Part shown: piece by piece, positions 1-12,600 of the stretch | Layout of the letters: each line of letters begins with the position of its first letter | How positions within the stretch are numbered: position 1 is the stretch's first letter | Position numbers and translations under genes: made by a program | The notes under the pieces: generated by a model | Databases searched by the model: none | The model's input: the letters and a program-made list of their open reading frames with translations, nothing else | Told to the model about the DNA's origin: nothing | Assembly (NCBI GenBank): GCA_020747015.1 | Contig: JAGTJM010000036.1 | Location: 186,001-250,000 of the forward strand | Length of the DNA: 64,000 nt | Origin: Pyrenochaeta sp. MPI-SDFR-AT-0127 | Taxonomy: Eukaryota > Ascomycota > Dothideomycetes > Pleosporales > Cucurbitariaceae | Direction: 5' to 3'

Positions 1-443
1 ATGAACAGAATCGTTGCATGTAGCTTGAAACAACGAGATTGATTCGGAGGATAGTCACAAAAAGTTCGTGCTCCTTAAGTTGCGGGACAGGAACAAGGTT
101 TCAGTGGCGTGAAAATCGCGCACAGGTCTTCTTCGCTCTACAGAATCTCCTCGCTAACATCGGCTCATCAGATCGGCGGGGATCATCCTTTCCCCAGCTG
201 TTGTACGGCGGGGAAAGCCATGCCCGAATCCACTTGCGCGGGACTGGTATATCTAATGATCTTGGGTTTGTGCGATCAGTGTGGTGGATGTTATTTTTCC
301 GTGGAACAGCTTGTCAAGACTGAAATGACGAAATGAACCTGCGTTAGCATGGTGTATAGGAGGTGTATAAAACGTGAAATAGTACAAAACTGGAATCTAT
401 AGTTAAGAGTATCAGCCACTGCACTTTGCTCACAAACATCGCC
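1..443. other. Upstream region of the GH79 gene, no gene seen
   Basis: Short open frames here have no recognisable domain, splice structure or coding-like composition. The right end serves as promoter and 5' leader of the GH79 gene. Any gene to the left would lie outside the window. Confidence 0.5.
366..372 (+). promoter_or_regulatory. TATA-like box of GH79 gene
   Basis: A TATAAAA heptamer sits about 72 nt upstream of the chosen ATG at 444. This is a normal distance for a fungal core promoter with a short leader. It is a sequence match only. Confidence 0.4.
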
Positions 444-2196
444 ATGTTCTTTCATCTACTCTGCCTAGCAGCGGCGGGAGTTGTGACTGCCACGCCATTG
501 AATGTAGGGTTCGATGAGAAAAGGGTCGCCGCAGATGCAGTGCCTTTAGATAGACAGCTGATGAGCTTGTCTATTGAGTAAGCTGAATCAATCATGCCAC
601 TTGTTGAGACTGCGCTGACCAATTTGAATAATAGGTTTGGTAACACCTTGGACTTCTTCGGCGATATTGGAAAACCAAATCTCTTTTCGAAACAACTTCT
701 TCAGAATGTTGTCGATCGATCACATAGTCCTGCCATCCTTCGAATTGGTGGTAACACCCAGGATCGGGCTGACTTCTGCGAAAACTGCAACGAGACGTTG
801 AAAAGGATTGTGAAGAACGATCCGAACGATCCCAAAACAACAGAAGCTTTAGCAGTTACATTCAACAAAAATCTGTTCTCTGTGTTGACCGACAACGTAC
901 CTCAGAATTCACCGATTATCTTCGGTCTCAATTTCCGCAATAGTATGTAATTGACAACGCATAGAAGATGTGTTTGATTGTCAAGTTACTGACGATGTTT
1001 TACCCGGCTACAGATACCTACAGCATTGCTCAAGCAGAGGTTGATGGCGCGTTGAAATACCTCGACCAAAGTGTTGTCATGGCGTACGAGCTCGGAAACG
1101 AGGTAAATCTCTATGGGCCTTTTCGTCCCTCAGGTTACAATGCCAAAGCATACGCTAGTCAAATGCGTGACTGGTTACCACGCCTCAGAGAGCGCTCAAC
1201 AAGCCATGTCAGGTTCCAGTTCCCATCGTTCGCAGGACCACCGCAGGACTTTAACTCGGATTTAACAATAGCGGAGCTTGTAAAGTTGGGGGTTCCACAA
1301 TCTATCCCAGGAATCGAATATTATTCTGTTCACGGATATCCTTACAACATCTGTTCAGGTACGTCTTGATCCGCGGTCGCTTTCTTTCAAGTGCTTGATG
1401 TGTGATCTGACCATCTTTATTAAGCTGCCGACGCGGCCAGAGTCAACCTTACAAATTTTCTGGACCATCGAAAGACCAAAAATCTCATCAACCAATACAG
1501 CGCCGAAATTGCAGCGTCTCAGTCGATGGGTAAAGAGATGCATATGGGCGAAACGGGATCTGTCGCATGTCACGGAAAGGACGGAGTTTCGAACACACTC
1601 GGCGCTGCCTTGTGGGAGCTTGATTACGCGCTTTCGGGGGCTTCGGCGGGTATTGGCCGTTTCTTCTTTCACATGGGCCAAGGCGACTTTTATTATTCGA
1701 TGTGGGAGCCGGTGGGCACTCCGTTGAACCCCGGGCCGCATATTCATCCTACGTGAGTGCAATTCCGACTCTATATGCCTTTGTTATCTAACCGCACATG
1801 ATCAGATACTATGCAATGCTATTCATGGCAGACGTTGTTGGCGATCTCACGGCACCCAAAGTCGCCCCTATCACGTCTCGAGACACAAGCTCAGCGGTTC
1901 ATTTCGCCATATTCGACGGAGATAAGATCCAAAAGCTCATCCTATTGAACACTCAGTTTGCTACTAGCGGATCTAATCGAACGAGCTTAGATTTTGATGT
2001 CAAGTCTATTCTTGGTGCTAATCTCGAAGTCCGACGATTAACCGGTGCATATTCTGCAGCCAAGACTGGCGTGACCTGGGCTGGTCAGAGTGCGGATAGT
2101 GCTGGCAAAATCGTCGGGGATCAGAAGGTGGAGCGCATCAACAATGGTGTTGTTACCCTGCTTGCATCAGAAGCTGTGCTGGTAGAAAGACAGTGA
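444..2196 (+). CDS. Secreted GH79 family beta-glucuronidase-like glycoside hydrolase
   Basis: Five exons (444-577, 635-942, 1014-1358, 1425-1752, 1806-2196) join in phase to a 501-residue protein. The first 16 or so residues form a hydrophobic signal peptide ending in VVTATP, so the enzyme is secreted. The N-terminal block LSIEFGNTLDFFGD and the later RIGGNTQD are typical of fungal GH79 (clan GH-A). The candidate acid/base glutamate is in AYELGNEVN and the candidate nucleophile in MGETGSVACHG. The C-terminal part (from about residue 370) resembles the all-beta domain that follows the barrel. Known fungal GH79 members release glucuronic acid or 4-O-methyl-glucuronic acid from arabinogalactan-type glycans; the exact substrate here is not shown by sequence. 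All introns are 53-71 nt with GT...AG ends, and no stop or frame break is seen. Confidence 0.86.
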
Positions 2197-4003
2197 TTGG
2201 TCTGGTGTGCGGATATTGTACCTTAAAAGGTTCAGCTCTGGACGACCACCCCTAGATCACGTTAATTAAACACTGGGTCGGTAGCGCCTCTACCTTGGCA
2301 GCCAGGGAAACACGTGAAGACCTGTACTCGTGTCGCAAGATTGTAGATGTGATATCGGAGAACAAGTGCGCAATGTAACAAACGGAGCTACGCGCGTGCG
2401 ACTCTTGACAGAGTTCTGGGGATAAGTTCTCTTTGAGTGTAGCCTTCGAGTCTTCGCAGGAGACGTGCTAGGCTTGACGATACGATAATACGGATGTGGT
2501 TGAGCATCGTTTGTCAATGGTACGTGTTACTTCTCACAACGAAGCAAAAAATGACAATAAAGTTGCATTTTTTACTACCTATATACTGGTGTGTCCAAAT
2601 AGTATTGCTAGTCTCATGCAATCTCGTCAGAATCCGCGGGGGAGCGCCACAGAGATGGTGAGACTTATGACTTGACGCTTGACGTTGGGAAGAAGTCTCC
2701 GAGTGGCTTAGCCCGAGTAGACTATTTAGCGAATTCCGGGCAGACCACTCAGCCCCTGCGATTCCCGCACAACACTAGAACGATTTTGTCAGTCTTCAAA
2801 TTACCATACCAGCTGGAGTCTGTAGTATTCACGATGCCTCCATCAGCTAGCCGCTTCATTATGTCATCAACTGAATGCACCTGATCGGACATCCAAATCA
2901 GGCCAAAGATTGGCGATTGCCCCCACGAAGAAACACATACTTGGGCTCACAATGACCAGCCCAGCAAGCGGTCAAGTGTAATTAACAATGTGCAAGGCGA
3001 TTTCATTCCTAGTACATTCTTTACCACATGACGTTTTCATATGTACTAGCGCATAAGCATTTTGGTCAGAAAACATGGCAAAGTCATGGATATACTGGCT
3101 TGTGGATGCTGCTGTTGAGCTGTTTGAAGGGTCCTTTGTCCGGAGCATGAGCCTACATCTGTTATCTGTTGATACGCCTTGAACACGTGAGGTGTTACAA
3201 TGTATTGAGAAAGGTTGCGAGAAGTCTAACAGTAGGTTGAAGCCTGCAGTTGCTTGTACCGACCACGAATAGAATAATATAGCTGTTCCCATTTTGAGAG
3301 GATTTCCGCATAGATCGGGATACAAACCAAGCCAAGCCAAGGGATTAGACAGGCTTCATCCTGGGTACAGGGCTGTTTGGGCTAGACAGAAAGCGCCGTT
3401 TCAAACATTCGCATGCCCAGCTGGAACCGAGTGGAACTTAACGCCTCTCACTCCGATGCTTAAGTAATATTGTCACCCAACCATGATTCAACACTGCAGA
3501 ATGCAGAACTCAGTATGACTGCTCCTCACATCTTTATAGATTATTTTATACCTTATCAATTAAATTTGAGTCCCTATACGAGCTTCCACACCGTGGTGGC
3601 AGATGACGTAGGTCCGATAGGTGGAATCCAATTTAATACCCACGTTCCCGTCGTTAGCTCACTTTCTGATTGTTTGTTTCACTACACCTCCTTCATTACA
3701 AACTTCGACTATGGCCCGCCCCGGTATTGCTGTAGCGCATGGACATTAATCAGGAAGTGAAAGTTGGAGCCGAGGAGGGAAGCAGCATTGGCAGCGACTA
3801 AGGCTTGGCCGCATTGTCCTGTTCATCTCACTTTACATTGTTCGGGATGGCAAAACCGTTGGCGCTCGTGTATGACAATCCTATGATAAATATCAACATT
3901 CCGCACCATAGTTCTTATTCTCTTACCACTACATTCCTTTTACGTCTGGCTTCTGTTTTTTTCTCCAAAGCAATTCTGAGCGTACCGGTACGCCACTTTC
4001 ACG
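2197..4003. other. Intergenic, no gene recognised
   Basis: The frames here are short and start mostly with non-ATG codons. I see no protein-like segment, repeat or RNA gene. The last few hundred bases are the AA9 promoter and leader. Confidence 0.45.
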
Positions 4004-5130
4004 ATGCGCTTCACCACTTCTTTCATCGCGCTGGTAGCCGCCCTGCCACAGGTCTTGGCTCGTAAGTAAAGTCCTAGCGCGGGCAGTAGTCTGAGACATA
4101 CGTTGACTAGTCTTCGACTTAAAGATTATAACTTTGAACGACTCATCGTCAATGGAAAAGTCACAGAGCCATACGAATACGTGCGCGCATTGCCTCCCAC
4201 GACCGGCAATGGCCCATTCTACGATGTCACCAACAACGACATTCGCTGTAACAAGGGCTCCTTTGCTGCAGCTGCCAACACGAAGACAATGGCGGTCAAG
4301 GCAGGAGATACGGTTGGCTTCACCATTCGCGACGTCCTTGGTCATCCTGGGCCTCTTTTCGCCTACATGTCAAAGTCAACAGTCTCTGATGTATCCAAGT
4401 ATGAGGGTGAAGGAGATTGGTTCAAGATCTACGAGATGGGTGTTAAAACATATGCAAACTACTCCGTCGCCATGACGTGGCTGAGTGATGGCTGGAAGAG
4501 CTTCAACTTCACCATCCCTAAGGACATCCAGAACGGCCAATACCTTCTTCGCGCGGAGCACATTGCTGTTCACTCTGCTGGTTCCGGCGAAGGAGCTCAG
4601 TTCTATATTGGTTCGTTCTGCCCTGTTCGCCCTTTCATGAGCGTCATACTGACAAGCCCCCAGGTTGCGCTCAGATCGATGTGTCTGGCGGTAATGGCAA
4701 GGTTCCTTCGCCCGTTGGTAGATTCCCGGGTATCTGTAAGTCCTAGTGGCCCAGTACTTGTGAAATATTGCTCATGCTCCCAGACAACGCCCGCGACCCC
4801 GGAATTTACTTCAACCCGTACTGGCCACCTATTGTAAACTACACAATGCCCGGTCTCAAGGTCTATCCTGAAGGCGGATCCTTCCCACCCTTTACCGCGG
4901 ACCCATCTGGCCCTGCTGCCACCCAGCCGCTTCCTGCAACTTTCACCCGTGGTCTAGCGAGACCTACGGGAGCAGCTGCTCCAGTCATCACTTCTGCTGC
5001 GCTCTCCTCAGCCACTAAGGTCGTTGCCACTCCCACTACACTTGCAACTGCTGTTGCACAGCCGAATCTAAATTCTAGGGAGTTCACTCTTGATACCTTT
5101 GTTGATTGGTTGCGAGAACAGAACAATTGA
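4004..5130 (+). CDS. AA9 lytic polysaccharide monooxygenase
   Basis: Four exons (4004-4061, 4125-4610, 4664-4735, 4784-5130) encode 320 residues. Residues 1-19 (MRFTTSFIALVAALPQVLA) are a signal peptide, and cleavage exposes a histidine in HYNFERL, the N-terminal copper-brace His of AA9. The second copper His is in LGHPGP, and the axial Tyr is in GAQFYIG, followed by the conserved CAQI. AA9 enzymes oxidatively cleave cellulose or related glucans outside the cell. I chose the intron 1 acceptor at 4124 because only this choice restores His1: its codon is split C|AT by the intron. There is no CBM1. Instead the catalytic domain is followed by an Ala/Thr/Pro-rich linker and a short tail TLDTFVDWLREQNN that could be an amphipathic helix. 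A related AA9 lies at 55.6-56.6 kb. Confidence 0.9.
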
Positions 5131-6646
5131 TTGGAAGTTCTCTAGAGCGTTTGATCGATGCCGCTCGAGTTGCATGATAGGGCTGGGCGCATGTTCGTTC
5201 GGTCACGTTTGACGGCTGAGCGGGCCGGCGGTATCCTGTTCCGTCTTCATTGGAACAAGAAGGCTCATTACATGACATGCATCCTGGGTTTTGAAGATTC
5301 ACCTGTATATATTTCATAGGCCGTACATAGGAATTTGCACCAGCAGTTCATGGCAGAAGATACACTGTGCAGTAACAGAAATAGTCATTCATTACCACGC
5401 TCACAAGTGGCTTACGGGCGTTGCATACAGTGGCAGTACTAACAATATGCCTACTGCAGCCCTGTAGATATTTTCAAGCATATCCGGACCAGCAAGCTGA
5501 CAATTCCTTGCCTGTTGCCGTTGATAGGTTCCTTCCATCACCGGGGGACCCTTGAGCCGCTTCTGCACGACCGGTATTAATGAGACAGGGATAAAAAGGC
5601 CCAAAGATGACATCCACACGTTGAGAACAACCCTGCAATCAAGAAAGGCGTACAAAAAAGCAGGTGTCCATCCTGGTTCAAGCGTACCCGGCATGATGCC
5701 AGTGTGACTTTGTCTGGCTTCCCTACTGTATCGGTAGAAACACTTCAAAGCAGCTGGTGATGCACTAAAAAAGAAGCGAAGAAAGACATGCCTTGTTCAT
5801 AAGCATTCTCTAACGGTAATTTGATTGTAAAATGCTACAGTATTGGGCATTACAATCAATAGAAGTAAGTGCAGAAGCTACAAATCATAGCGCAATACAC
5901 AACGGTTATCTACCGATGGTTCGTGCGTAGCTTTCTGTTAATGTACAGTGAGTATATATGTATGCATGAGAACCACATGGAGAAGCAGTAGGTTCACCTT
6001 GAATTGTCACTGCGATAATTCTCCACCAGTTGTAGAAAGGATGGCCCGCCTGCTCCAGACACTTTCTTACAGCATCGCAGAAATCTTATGGAAGTGATAA
6101 GAGAGGCAGGAATAGATACCACACATATCCTGTTCAGATTTATATATGTCGGCGCAGTCGCTGTTAGTTGATGAACGACCGAGCGAGATAAAGACAACTA
6201 GTGCAAAAGCAGTGCAGAACAGTGCTTGTCTTTGTTAGATTATAATCTGATATGGCGAGCGAAATCAAAGTTATGAGAGCACATTACGGAAAGATATGAG
6301 TACATTTTGACAATGCTAGAAGAGAATCATAGCAACTAGGATCAAACCAACGAGGGATGGTGTGAAACTGTAAGCAGAGATCTCCTAGTAAAAGGTCGCG
6401 CGACAGGAAACATAACTACACACTTAACAACCGGACAACCAGAGATCGTCCCCGTAAATGTACCTAGTGGCACTTAAATTTCAAAAGAGTTCGGGAAAAT
6501 CAATTGCTGGCCAGTATTACCAGTGTTTCGTAATCTAGCTTACTCAACCCCGCGCTAGCAGCGAGGCGATCACGTCTTATATACCTTGAATCTTTTAAGC
6601 TTGCTTCAAATATTCACTCCAGCAGGCAACAAGACATCCGGAGAGT
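5131..6646. other. Intergenic, with one weak coding candidate
   Basis: Apart from the uncertain minus-strand candidate at 5.35-5.65 kb, nothing is recognisable. Composition becomes AT-rich towards 6.5 kb, just before the kinase first exon. Confidence 0.4.
5310..5646 (-). other. Possible exons of an unrecognised small membrane protein gene
   Basis: On the minus strand a pyrimidine-rich acceptor ending TTGCAG near 5634 leads into an open frame with two hydrophobic stretches (LNVWMSSLGLFIPVSLIPVV and YRAAVGILLVLPLYA). The frame runs directly into a consensus donor GTAAGC at about 5415. A matching acceptor about 50 nt further on would add a short last exon. I could not find a convincing first exon with an ATG, so this may be a relic or chance. 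Confidence 0.22.
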
Positions 6647-9600
6647 ATGGCCGCCACACTTAAGATTGGACAATGTTTGCGTGGGCGTCTCGGAACGTAC
6701 ACTATTTTGAAGAATTTTCAACAGAATGTGTGGACTGCTAGGTAAGCACACCGTCAGCAGTGCTGTAAACGATCTAGATCGCGATCTCAGGGCCATGATC
6801 GTTAAGATCGGATCGTTTAGATTTCTTAACAATCCAGATCGAATCGTTAAGAAATGCTTAGTAACGTATGAGCTAGCCTAAATAGGAAATCTTCTTCACA
6901 TAACTACTAAAAGTAATCTGCAATTATCTCAGCCTCATCATCGCCGACTCCAGTAATCAGGATAGACTCTGATACTGTTACTTTCGCCCTTATCCAGCTC
7001 TTCAGGCACTCTGAGCGCTTAATAGCCTCACTTCTAAGGCGGAACCGTGTCTATGTAACTATCCGACGTGCTCTAGAAAAAATACGCTCCAGCTTAGCGC
7101 TTATGGCTGGAATTGAGAGTATATCTATAGCTATGTGGTGAAGCCTTGGATAGTCCTCCTTCCTAGCAGTATCGAGCCACCAATCAAGCGTAGTTGTACC
7201 AGTAGGCAGCGTAGTTTAAGCCTGGTGTATAAAGAGATTAAACTTATTAGTAGTAGGCTTAGATAACTTTATCTGGCTCATAGCTATATCAAAAGCTGAT
7301 AGTTCTTTAATAAGGTTAAAAACCTTTTCTTGAGTAGTGATGTTGCTAACTTTACGAGTAGAGTAATTCTGTAGCTAAAGATCTCTTACTAACTCAAGTG
7401 CTAGTGCTCTCTAGCTCTTCTCCTAGTTGTCATGTATATATTGTAGGCGAAAAGAAGGATGGAGGAGGAGCGCAGTAGCGTAGACAGAGCTATCAGCTGT
7501 TTTCGCATAGTACTTGTCGAAAACGTACCAGCTAGTAATAAGGGCTGAAAGGTATCGTGACTTATTCAGTGCTTTTGCGCGCTCTTTCTCATTGTTAAAT
7601 ACCTTGGTAACCACGTCCATTATATAGATAACTTTATTAATTGTCGCGTTGTCGCCCTGCGTGAGAAGCGTCGCACGGTTAAAGGTATTAAGGAAGTAAT
7701 AAGTATCGTTAATAATCTGCCAGTCCTTACTAGTAAGGATGTCCGCCTGTAGATCTCCTTTATATCTCTGATAGTAAGTAGTAATTGCTACTCGTATATC
7801 TTCCTTACGAGCCACACTAATAACTTTAAACCAGCTGTTCTACCTGGTGGCGTTCTCTTAAGGAAGTACACGGCCTTTCGTAAGCTGCTTAAACTTATTA
7901 TAGCGAGCATCTAACGCGCGGAAGTGAACTTCAATATTATGAAGCTTTCCGAGAGCGCCTATCTCTCGCCAGCTAGCAGCCTCAGCTGAGCATAGATGAG
8001 CAGTAAGCTGCTCATTAATATTGCTGAAGTTTTCATTTTTTATCTGTCGGATAGCCTTATTGATTGCTTCTCTATCCTTTGCGAAAAGGAAGGCCTAGGC
8101 AGCTAGGTTTAGGATATAGCTAAAGCAACGCATTCGATAGTGGACTGCTGGATAATGCCTTAGTACACTCTCTTTAATAAAGAATATTATTTTGTCGTTT
8201 GAACTAGCATTATCGCTTATAATATAGCCTAGTATATTGAGGATTCCGTATAAGTTGAGAGTTCGAATTAGAGTATTAGCCATCTCTTTACCAGTATGTG
8301 ATAATAGCTCGGGGAGTGCTAGCAGCGCTTTCTTGAGCTTACCTTCATCCACAAACTGTGCGTAGATTACCATTAGGTTTTTGCGATTAGGCGAAGACTA
8401 GCAGTCAATCATAAAGTGTATTAAATACTAACAGCGCTGCAGCTTTGCCTTTAAGATCTGGCGATAAGTCTCGTACGACTTCTTTATGAGCTTTGGAAGT
8501 GTACCACGCGATTGAAGTAGCTGGCCCTCTACCGCTGGGTTGGTGGCTTTGAGCAAGTCCTCCAGTTCTGGCTATTTAATAGCGCTGAGAGGCAAATTGC
8601 GCACTGTAATCAATCTTACTAGCGCCTCATTGAAACGCTCACGGCTGATATAGTCACCCATAGCCGCCTTTGCGACTCGCTCTCTCTGGGCGGCCATCTT
8701 TGCCTTAGTAGCCGTAAATCCTCTTACTAGCGCACCCTTAGTAGCTACCTTTTTAGATGCTAAGCCATCCTTATCTGGCTTCGTAATTCTATAAGCAGAT
8801 TAGAGGTGAGTCCACGCAGACTTGCTGTTGGTATACCGTCCTGAGCAGCAGTGTGAGGAATGGATGGATTTGGCGGCGCATCCATTTGCCAACTGGTAGT
8901 TGGATGGATGATGGAAAAATTTCCGGAATAATCCGAAATCACTTATGCGAGACGAGATTATAGGTTTTTTTTTACCGCTATATAGGTGCTATCTCCGTTT
9001 CTTTGATTGTAATAATATTTGCCTTGTCCCAAGAATGCAAACACTGAGCTGCTTGTATCGTAGGCTGCTCAAGATGGTTGCGGCGGGTCGTGATCATGAG
9101 CCCCATTCGGCTGAATACACGCTCAGGCTCATCGCTCATTGCTGGAATCGAGAGAATATCGAATGCCATTTGAGCCAGATGCGGGTACTCCTTAATACCA
9201 ATAGTCCGCCACCATTCAAGTGGAAACTCAAGCTCGATTGGCTCTTGGTTGCTATATCGCTCAAACTCATCTGGGATAGCTGCTTTTTGGTTGTTACTTC
9301 GTGCCTTAGCCAAACTTTTTGCGCGGTTATGAAACGTCTCCAGCGTATCAGGTTCATGTATCGTAGTCTTCTTTGCTGGTGACATGGCATCTAAGACGGG
9401 TAGTTGCTTATAGGTCGAACTCCATAGCGACTTGACTTCTTTTCGGCCGGCCGTAATCCACGACTTGTTGTTTGCCCATTGAGACTCGATAACCTTCCAG
9501 GTGTAGGCAGGATGTAGCACGGCAGCCGCAAGATATGCCGGTGAGTCGTCGAGTTTTGCGTAGTACTCTTCAGCTTTATCAAGTGCAAGTTTAATCTGCG

Positions 9601-12600
9601 TAACGAAGTGCCATTGGCCTTCAGTCGTAGCTAGTGATGCATGTTTGTAACGTTCGTAAGCGGCCGTAAGTTCCTCAACAATAAATTCAAGGTCAAATTG
9701 AACTTTGCTGATCCCACAGGACTTGCCATCACCTGGCCGACCTTCAAGATCTATTGTTGCAAGCCAGCAAGGCTCTAGGAGTTTTTGATACTGGGTCAAG
9801 ATCTCCCAGTCTTCTGAATCAAGCGTATCTTTTAGGATGGCATTCCGAGAATGATCCTCGTCTTGAATCCAGCGTCCTTTGGACTTCTCTCGTACGACAC
9901 GTTGGCGCTCAGATAATAAGAAGTCTTCGAAAGGGGCTCGGAGTTTGAGGAGTATCTTGATCTCGTCGTAGACGCTGTTCCAGCGAGTATCGTTGCTTCT
10001 GTGGAGCTCGCGCGTTTTGATCGTATTCCATTCGGTTGGGTCGATAATGGACTTGAAGTATTTGAGTTGGGCCTGGTGCCACCGTTTTCGTCTTTGTGGA
10101 CTTGCGTATATCCAAACGACTAGATTGTGAGCCTTACCAACTGGTCCTATTCGCCTCCATCGATTTAACTCTTCCTTCAAATTCGCCGGCACCGACCCTT
10201 CGAATTCGAAGAGGTTCTTATCGAAGCCGAATAAGAGATGGCGGGCAATAAGGTTGATAATATGGCCTGCACAGCGCAGGCGGCGCTCGTCAGGATCGAA
10301 GCCAAATTCTTCTCCAATTGCTTTCATTGCCGAATCGTTACTCGAAGCATTGTCCAGTACAAAAAAGCCGAGTCTGTCTTGAATACCAAAGTCCTTGATC
10401 ACGGAAATAACCTGCTCCGCAATATCTGTACCCGCATGCGAGTCGGTTTGCTCGGGTGTCGCTAGCAGTATCGTTTGGTTCTTGAATTCCGCATTGATAA
10501 AGTGAGCAACAATGCCGTTGAGCGAGAGGCAATTTCCAGAGGTCCAGAGGTCGAAGGAGATGTGGATCTTGCTGACGGAATCCTGCAACTCCTGTTTGAC
10601 TTTGGCCTTGTGAATCCTATAGCCTTTCATGATCCAGTCTTTGACAGTCTTTGCGGTAGGTATTGCATCTTTTGCGCGGGGCGAGAGATAGGCAAGAAGG
10701 TCGCGAAACGGCTCACTATCAACCTGCCTAAATGACACATTGTCATAGACAATCCAGCGAATAAGAAGCTTTTGGAAGGTGGTTTCATCGAAGGCCAATG
10801 CCAGCGCATTTAATATCTCTTGCTCTCGAGACTCATTTGTATCTAAGGCTGCTGGCACCAATATACCCCTTCTTTTGAAAGGGATAATTTCTCTCTCCTT
10901 GTTCCAAGTTTTGCCGTGAACTTGGCGGATGTGTTCGACTACATTCGTGCTTCCGCCGTCGACCTTGTAATAATGAGCGTGACATGTCCGTGAAATCGGG
11001 TCGGAAGTATGGCAGCGGACACATAGCCACCAGCGGGCGCCAGTCTCGGTATGTTCAATTGGTACGCCAAACTTCCAGATAGGCGAGTTTAGCCTAGCCG
11101 TACGCCTCGAGATTGGAATACTGAAGCCAGGAAGTTGAGACCAAACAACACTATGGTATTTGAATTTCAATCCCTCAATTAGTGGGGTGTCGGCCGTACG
11201 CGCTTTTGTGCTCCACTCCGACTCGAAAGTTGGCTCTGTTGAGATGTCTGAAGCAATATCAGAAACGCTATCTAGCGACGACTTTACCGACGACGTTGGC
11301 GAAGACGGTAACGAAGGTTGCTCAGAATAAGCTTGCTGAGCCTTCTTCATAATATAGAACCCTTTTTAATATAGAAGTTTAGAGAGTTTGTACGTATAGT
11401 ACGGAAAGTTATATAGAAAAAGGATAATAGTATAAGATATAATGGGTCCGCGGTGGTGTCTATAGATATAGTGATAGTATTATTAAATGTGATAGCCCCT
11501 AAGCCCCTGCATACAATATTAAATATAATATTAGATGTGATATTGAATGTGATAGTGGATGTGATATTGGAGGCAACGTACTATACCGATGCCTTGAAAT
11601 GGATGGATTTGGATATCCATTCTGCATCTGGATAACCGAGATTTGGATGGCTTTTCCAAACACATCCAATTCAGATCCATCCATTCCTCACACTGCTGAG
11701 CAGTACTTGTAGTAGTAGTACAGCCTAGATTGATGGTTCCTGACCTCATTGTATACAGCCTCTCGAAAGTGTACCCATATATCTGATCGAAACTTGCGAG
11801 AACGCTTGCCTAAGGAAGAGGTGGATGATAGCATAGTTGTAGACGGCACGGCAGACACTTGTGAGGCGCTCTCAGACGGCCGTACGGCATTTGACTGGCT
11901 AGGCTTTAGTGATAGAGCACTGTCAACTTCATAGAGATTATCGGCGATGGTATTCATAATGAATGGTTTGTTGAATCGTTGGGTTTGAAGGATTTGAATA
12001 AGATGGAGGGCACTGTGCGCTTCGCTATAGCGTAAGCGAGCCGAAGATCGTTTTCTTAACGATCTATGGAGATCGTTAACTAACGATCCGATCTGATCGC
12101 GATCGATCGTTAAGGGCTTAACGATCCGAGATCGTTTACAGCACTGTCCGTCAGCAGCACTTCAGTAAAACTCACCATGATATGATAGCGGCACGAACAC
12201 AGAAACGGTCATCATCAAAACCGCACCAAAAAAACGTCTTCACAATGAACGAGAAATATTAAATATGTTTCAAGGCTGCCCACATGTTCGACCATTGCTT
12301 GACCAAATCGAAGAACCGCCAGCACTGGTACTTAAGTTCCTTCAGGAAAACTTGCTCAAAGCGTCGAATACGAGAAAATTGGAGAGATCAGAGATCAAAT
12401 TTGTTGCAAGAGGAGTCCTTGAAGCATTGAACATCTTTCACGAAGCTGGTTTTGTGCACACAGGTCAGACCAGGGGGATTGCATCACCGGGAAGTGACCA
12501 GGCATAACTAACCACCTTGTAGATGTCAAGCCTGACAACATCTTCGTCAATTACGGCGACGGGACGAATCGTTTTAGCGAAGTACAGCTAGGTGATTGTG

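Larger units (their letters stand above)
6758..12146 (-). mobile_element. Outer hAT DNA transposon, degenerate and split by an inner hAT
   Basis: Both ends carry an 18-bp perfect terminal inverted repeat beginning CAGTGCTGTAAACG (6758 rightward, 12146 leftward). Many copies of a GATCGTTA-like subterminal motif follow in the first and last 100 bp, as expected for hAT transposase binding regions. It is flanked by an 8-bp duplication with one mismatch. Without the inner element and one copy of its duplication the length is about 2.53 kb. Its transposase, read on the minus strand, is broken by stops. It sits inside the first intron of the kinase gene. Confidence 0.88.
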
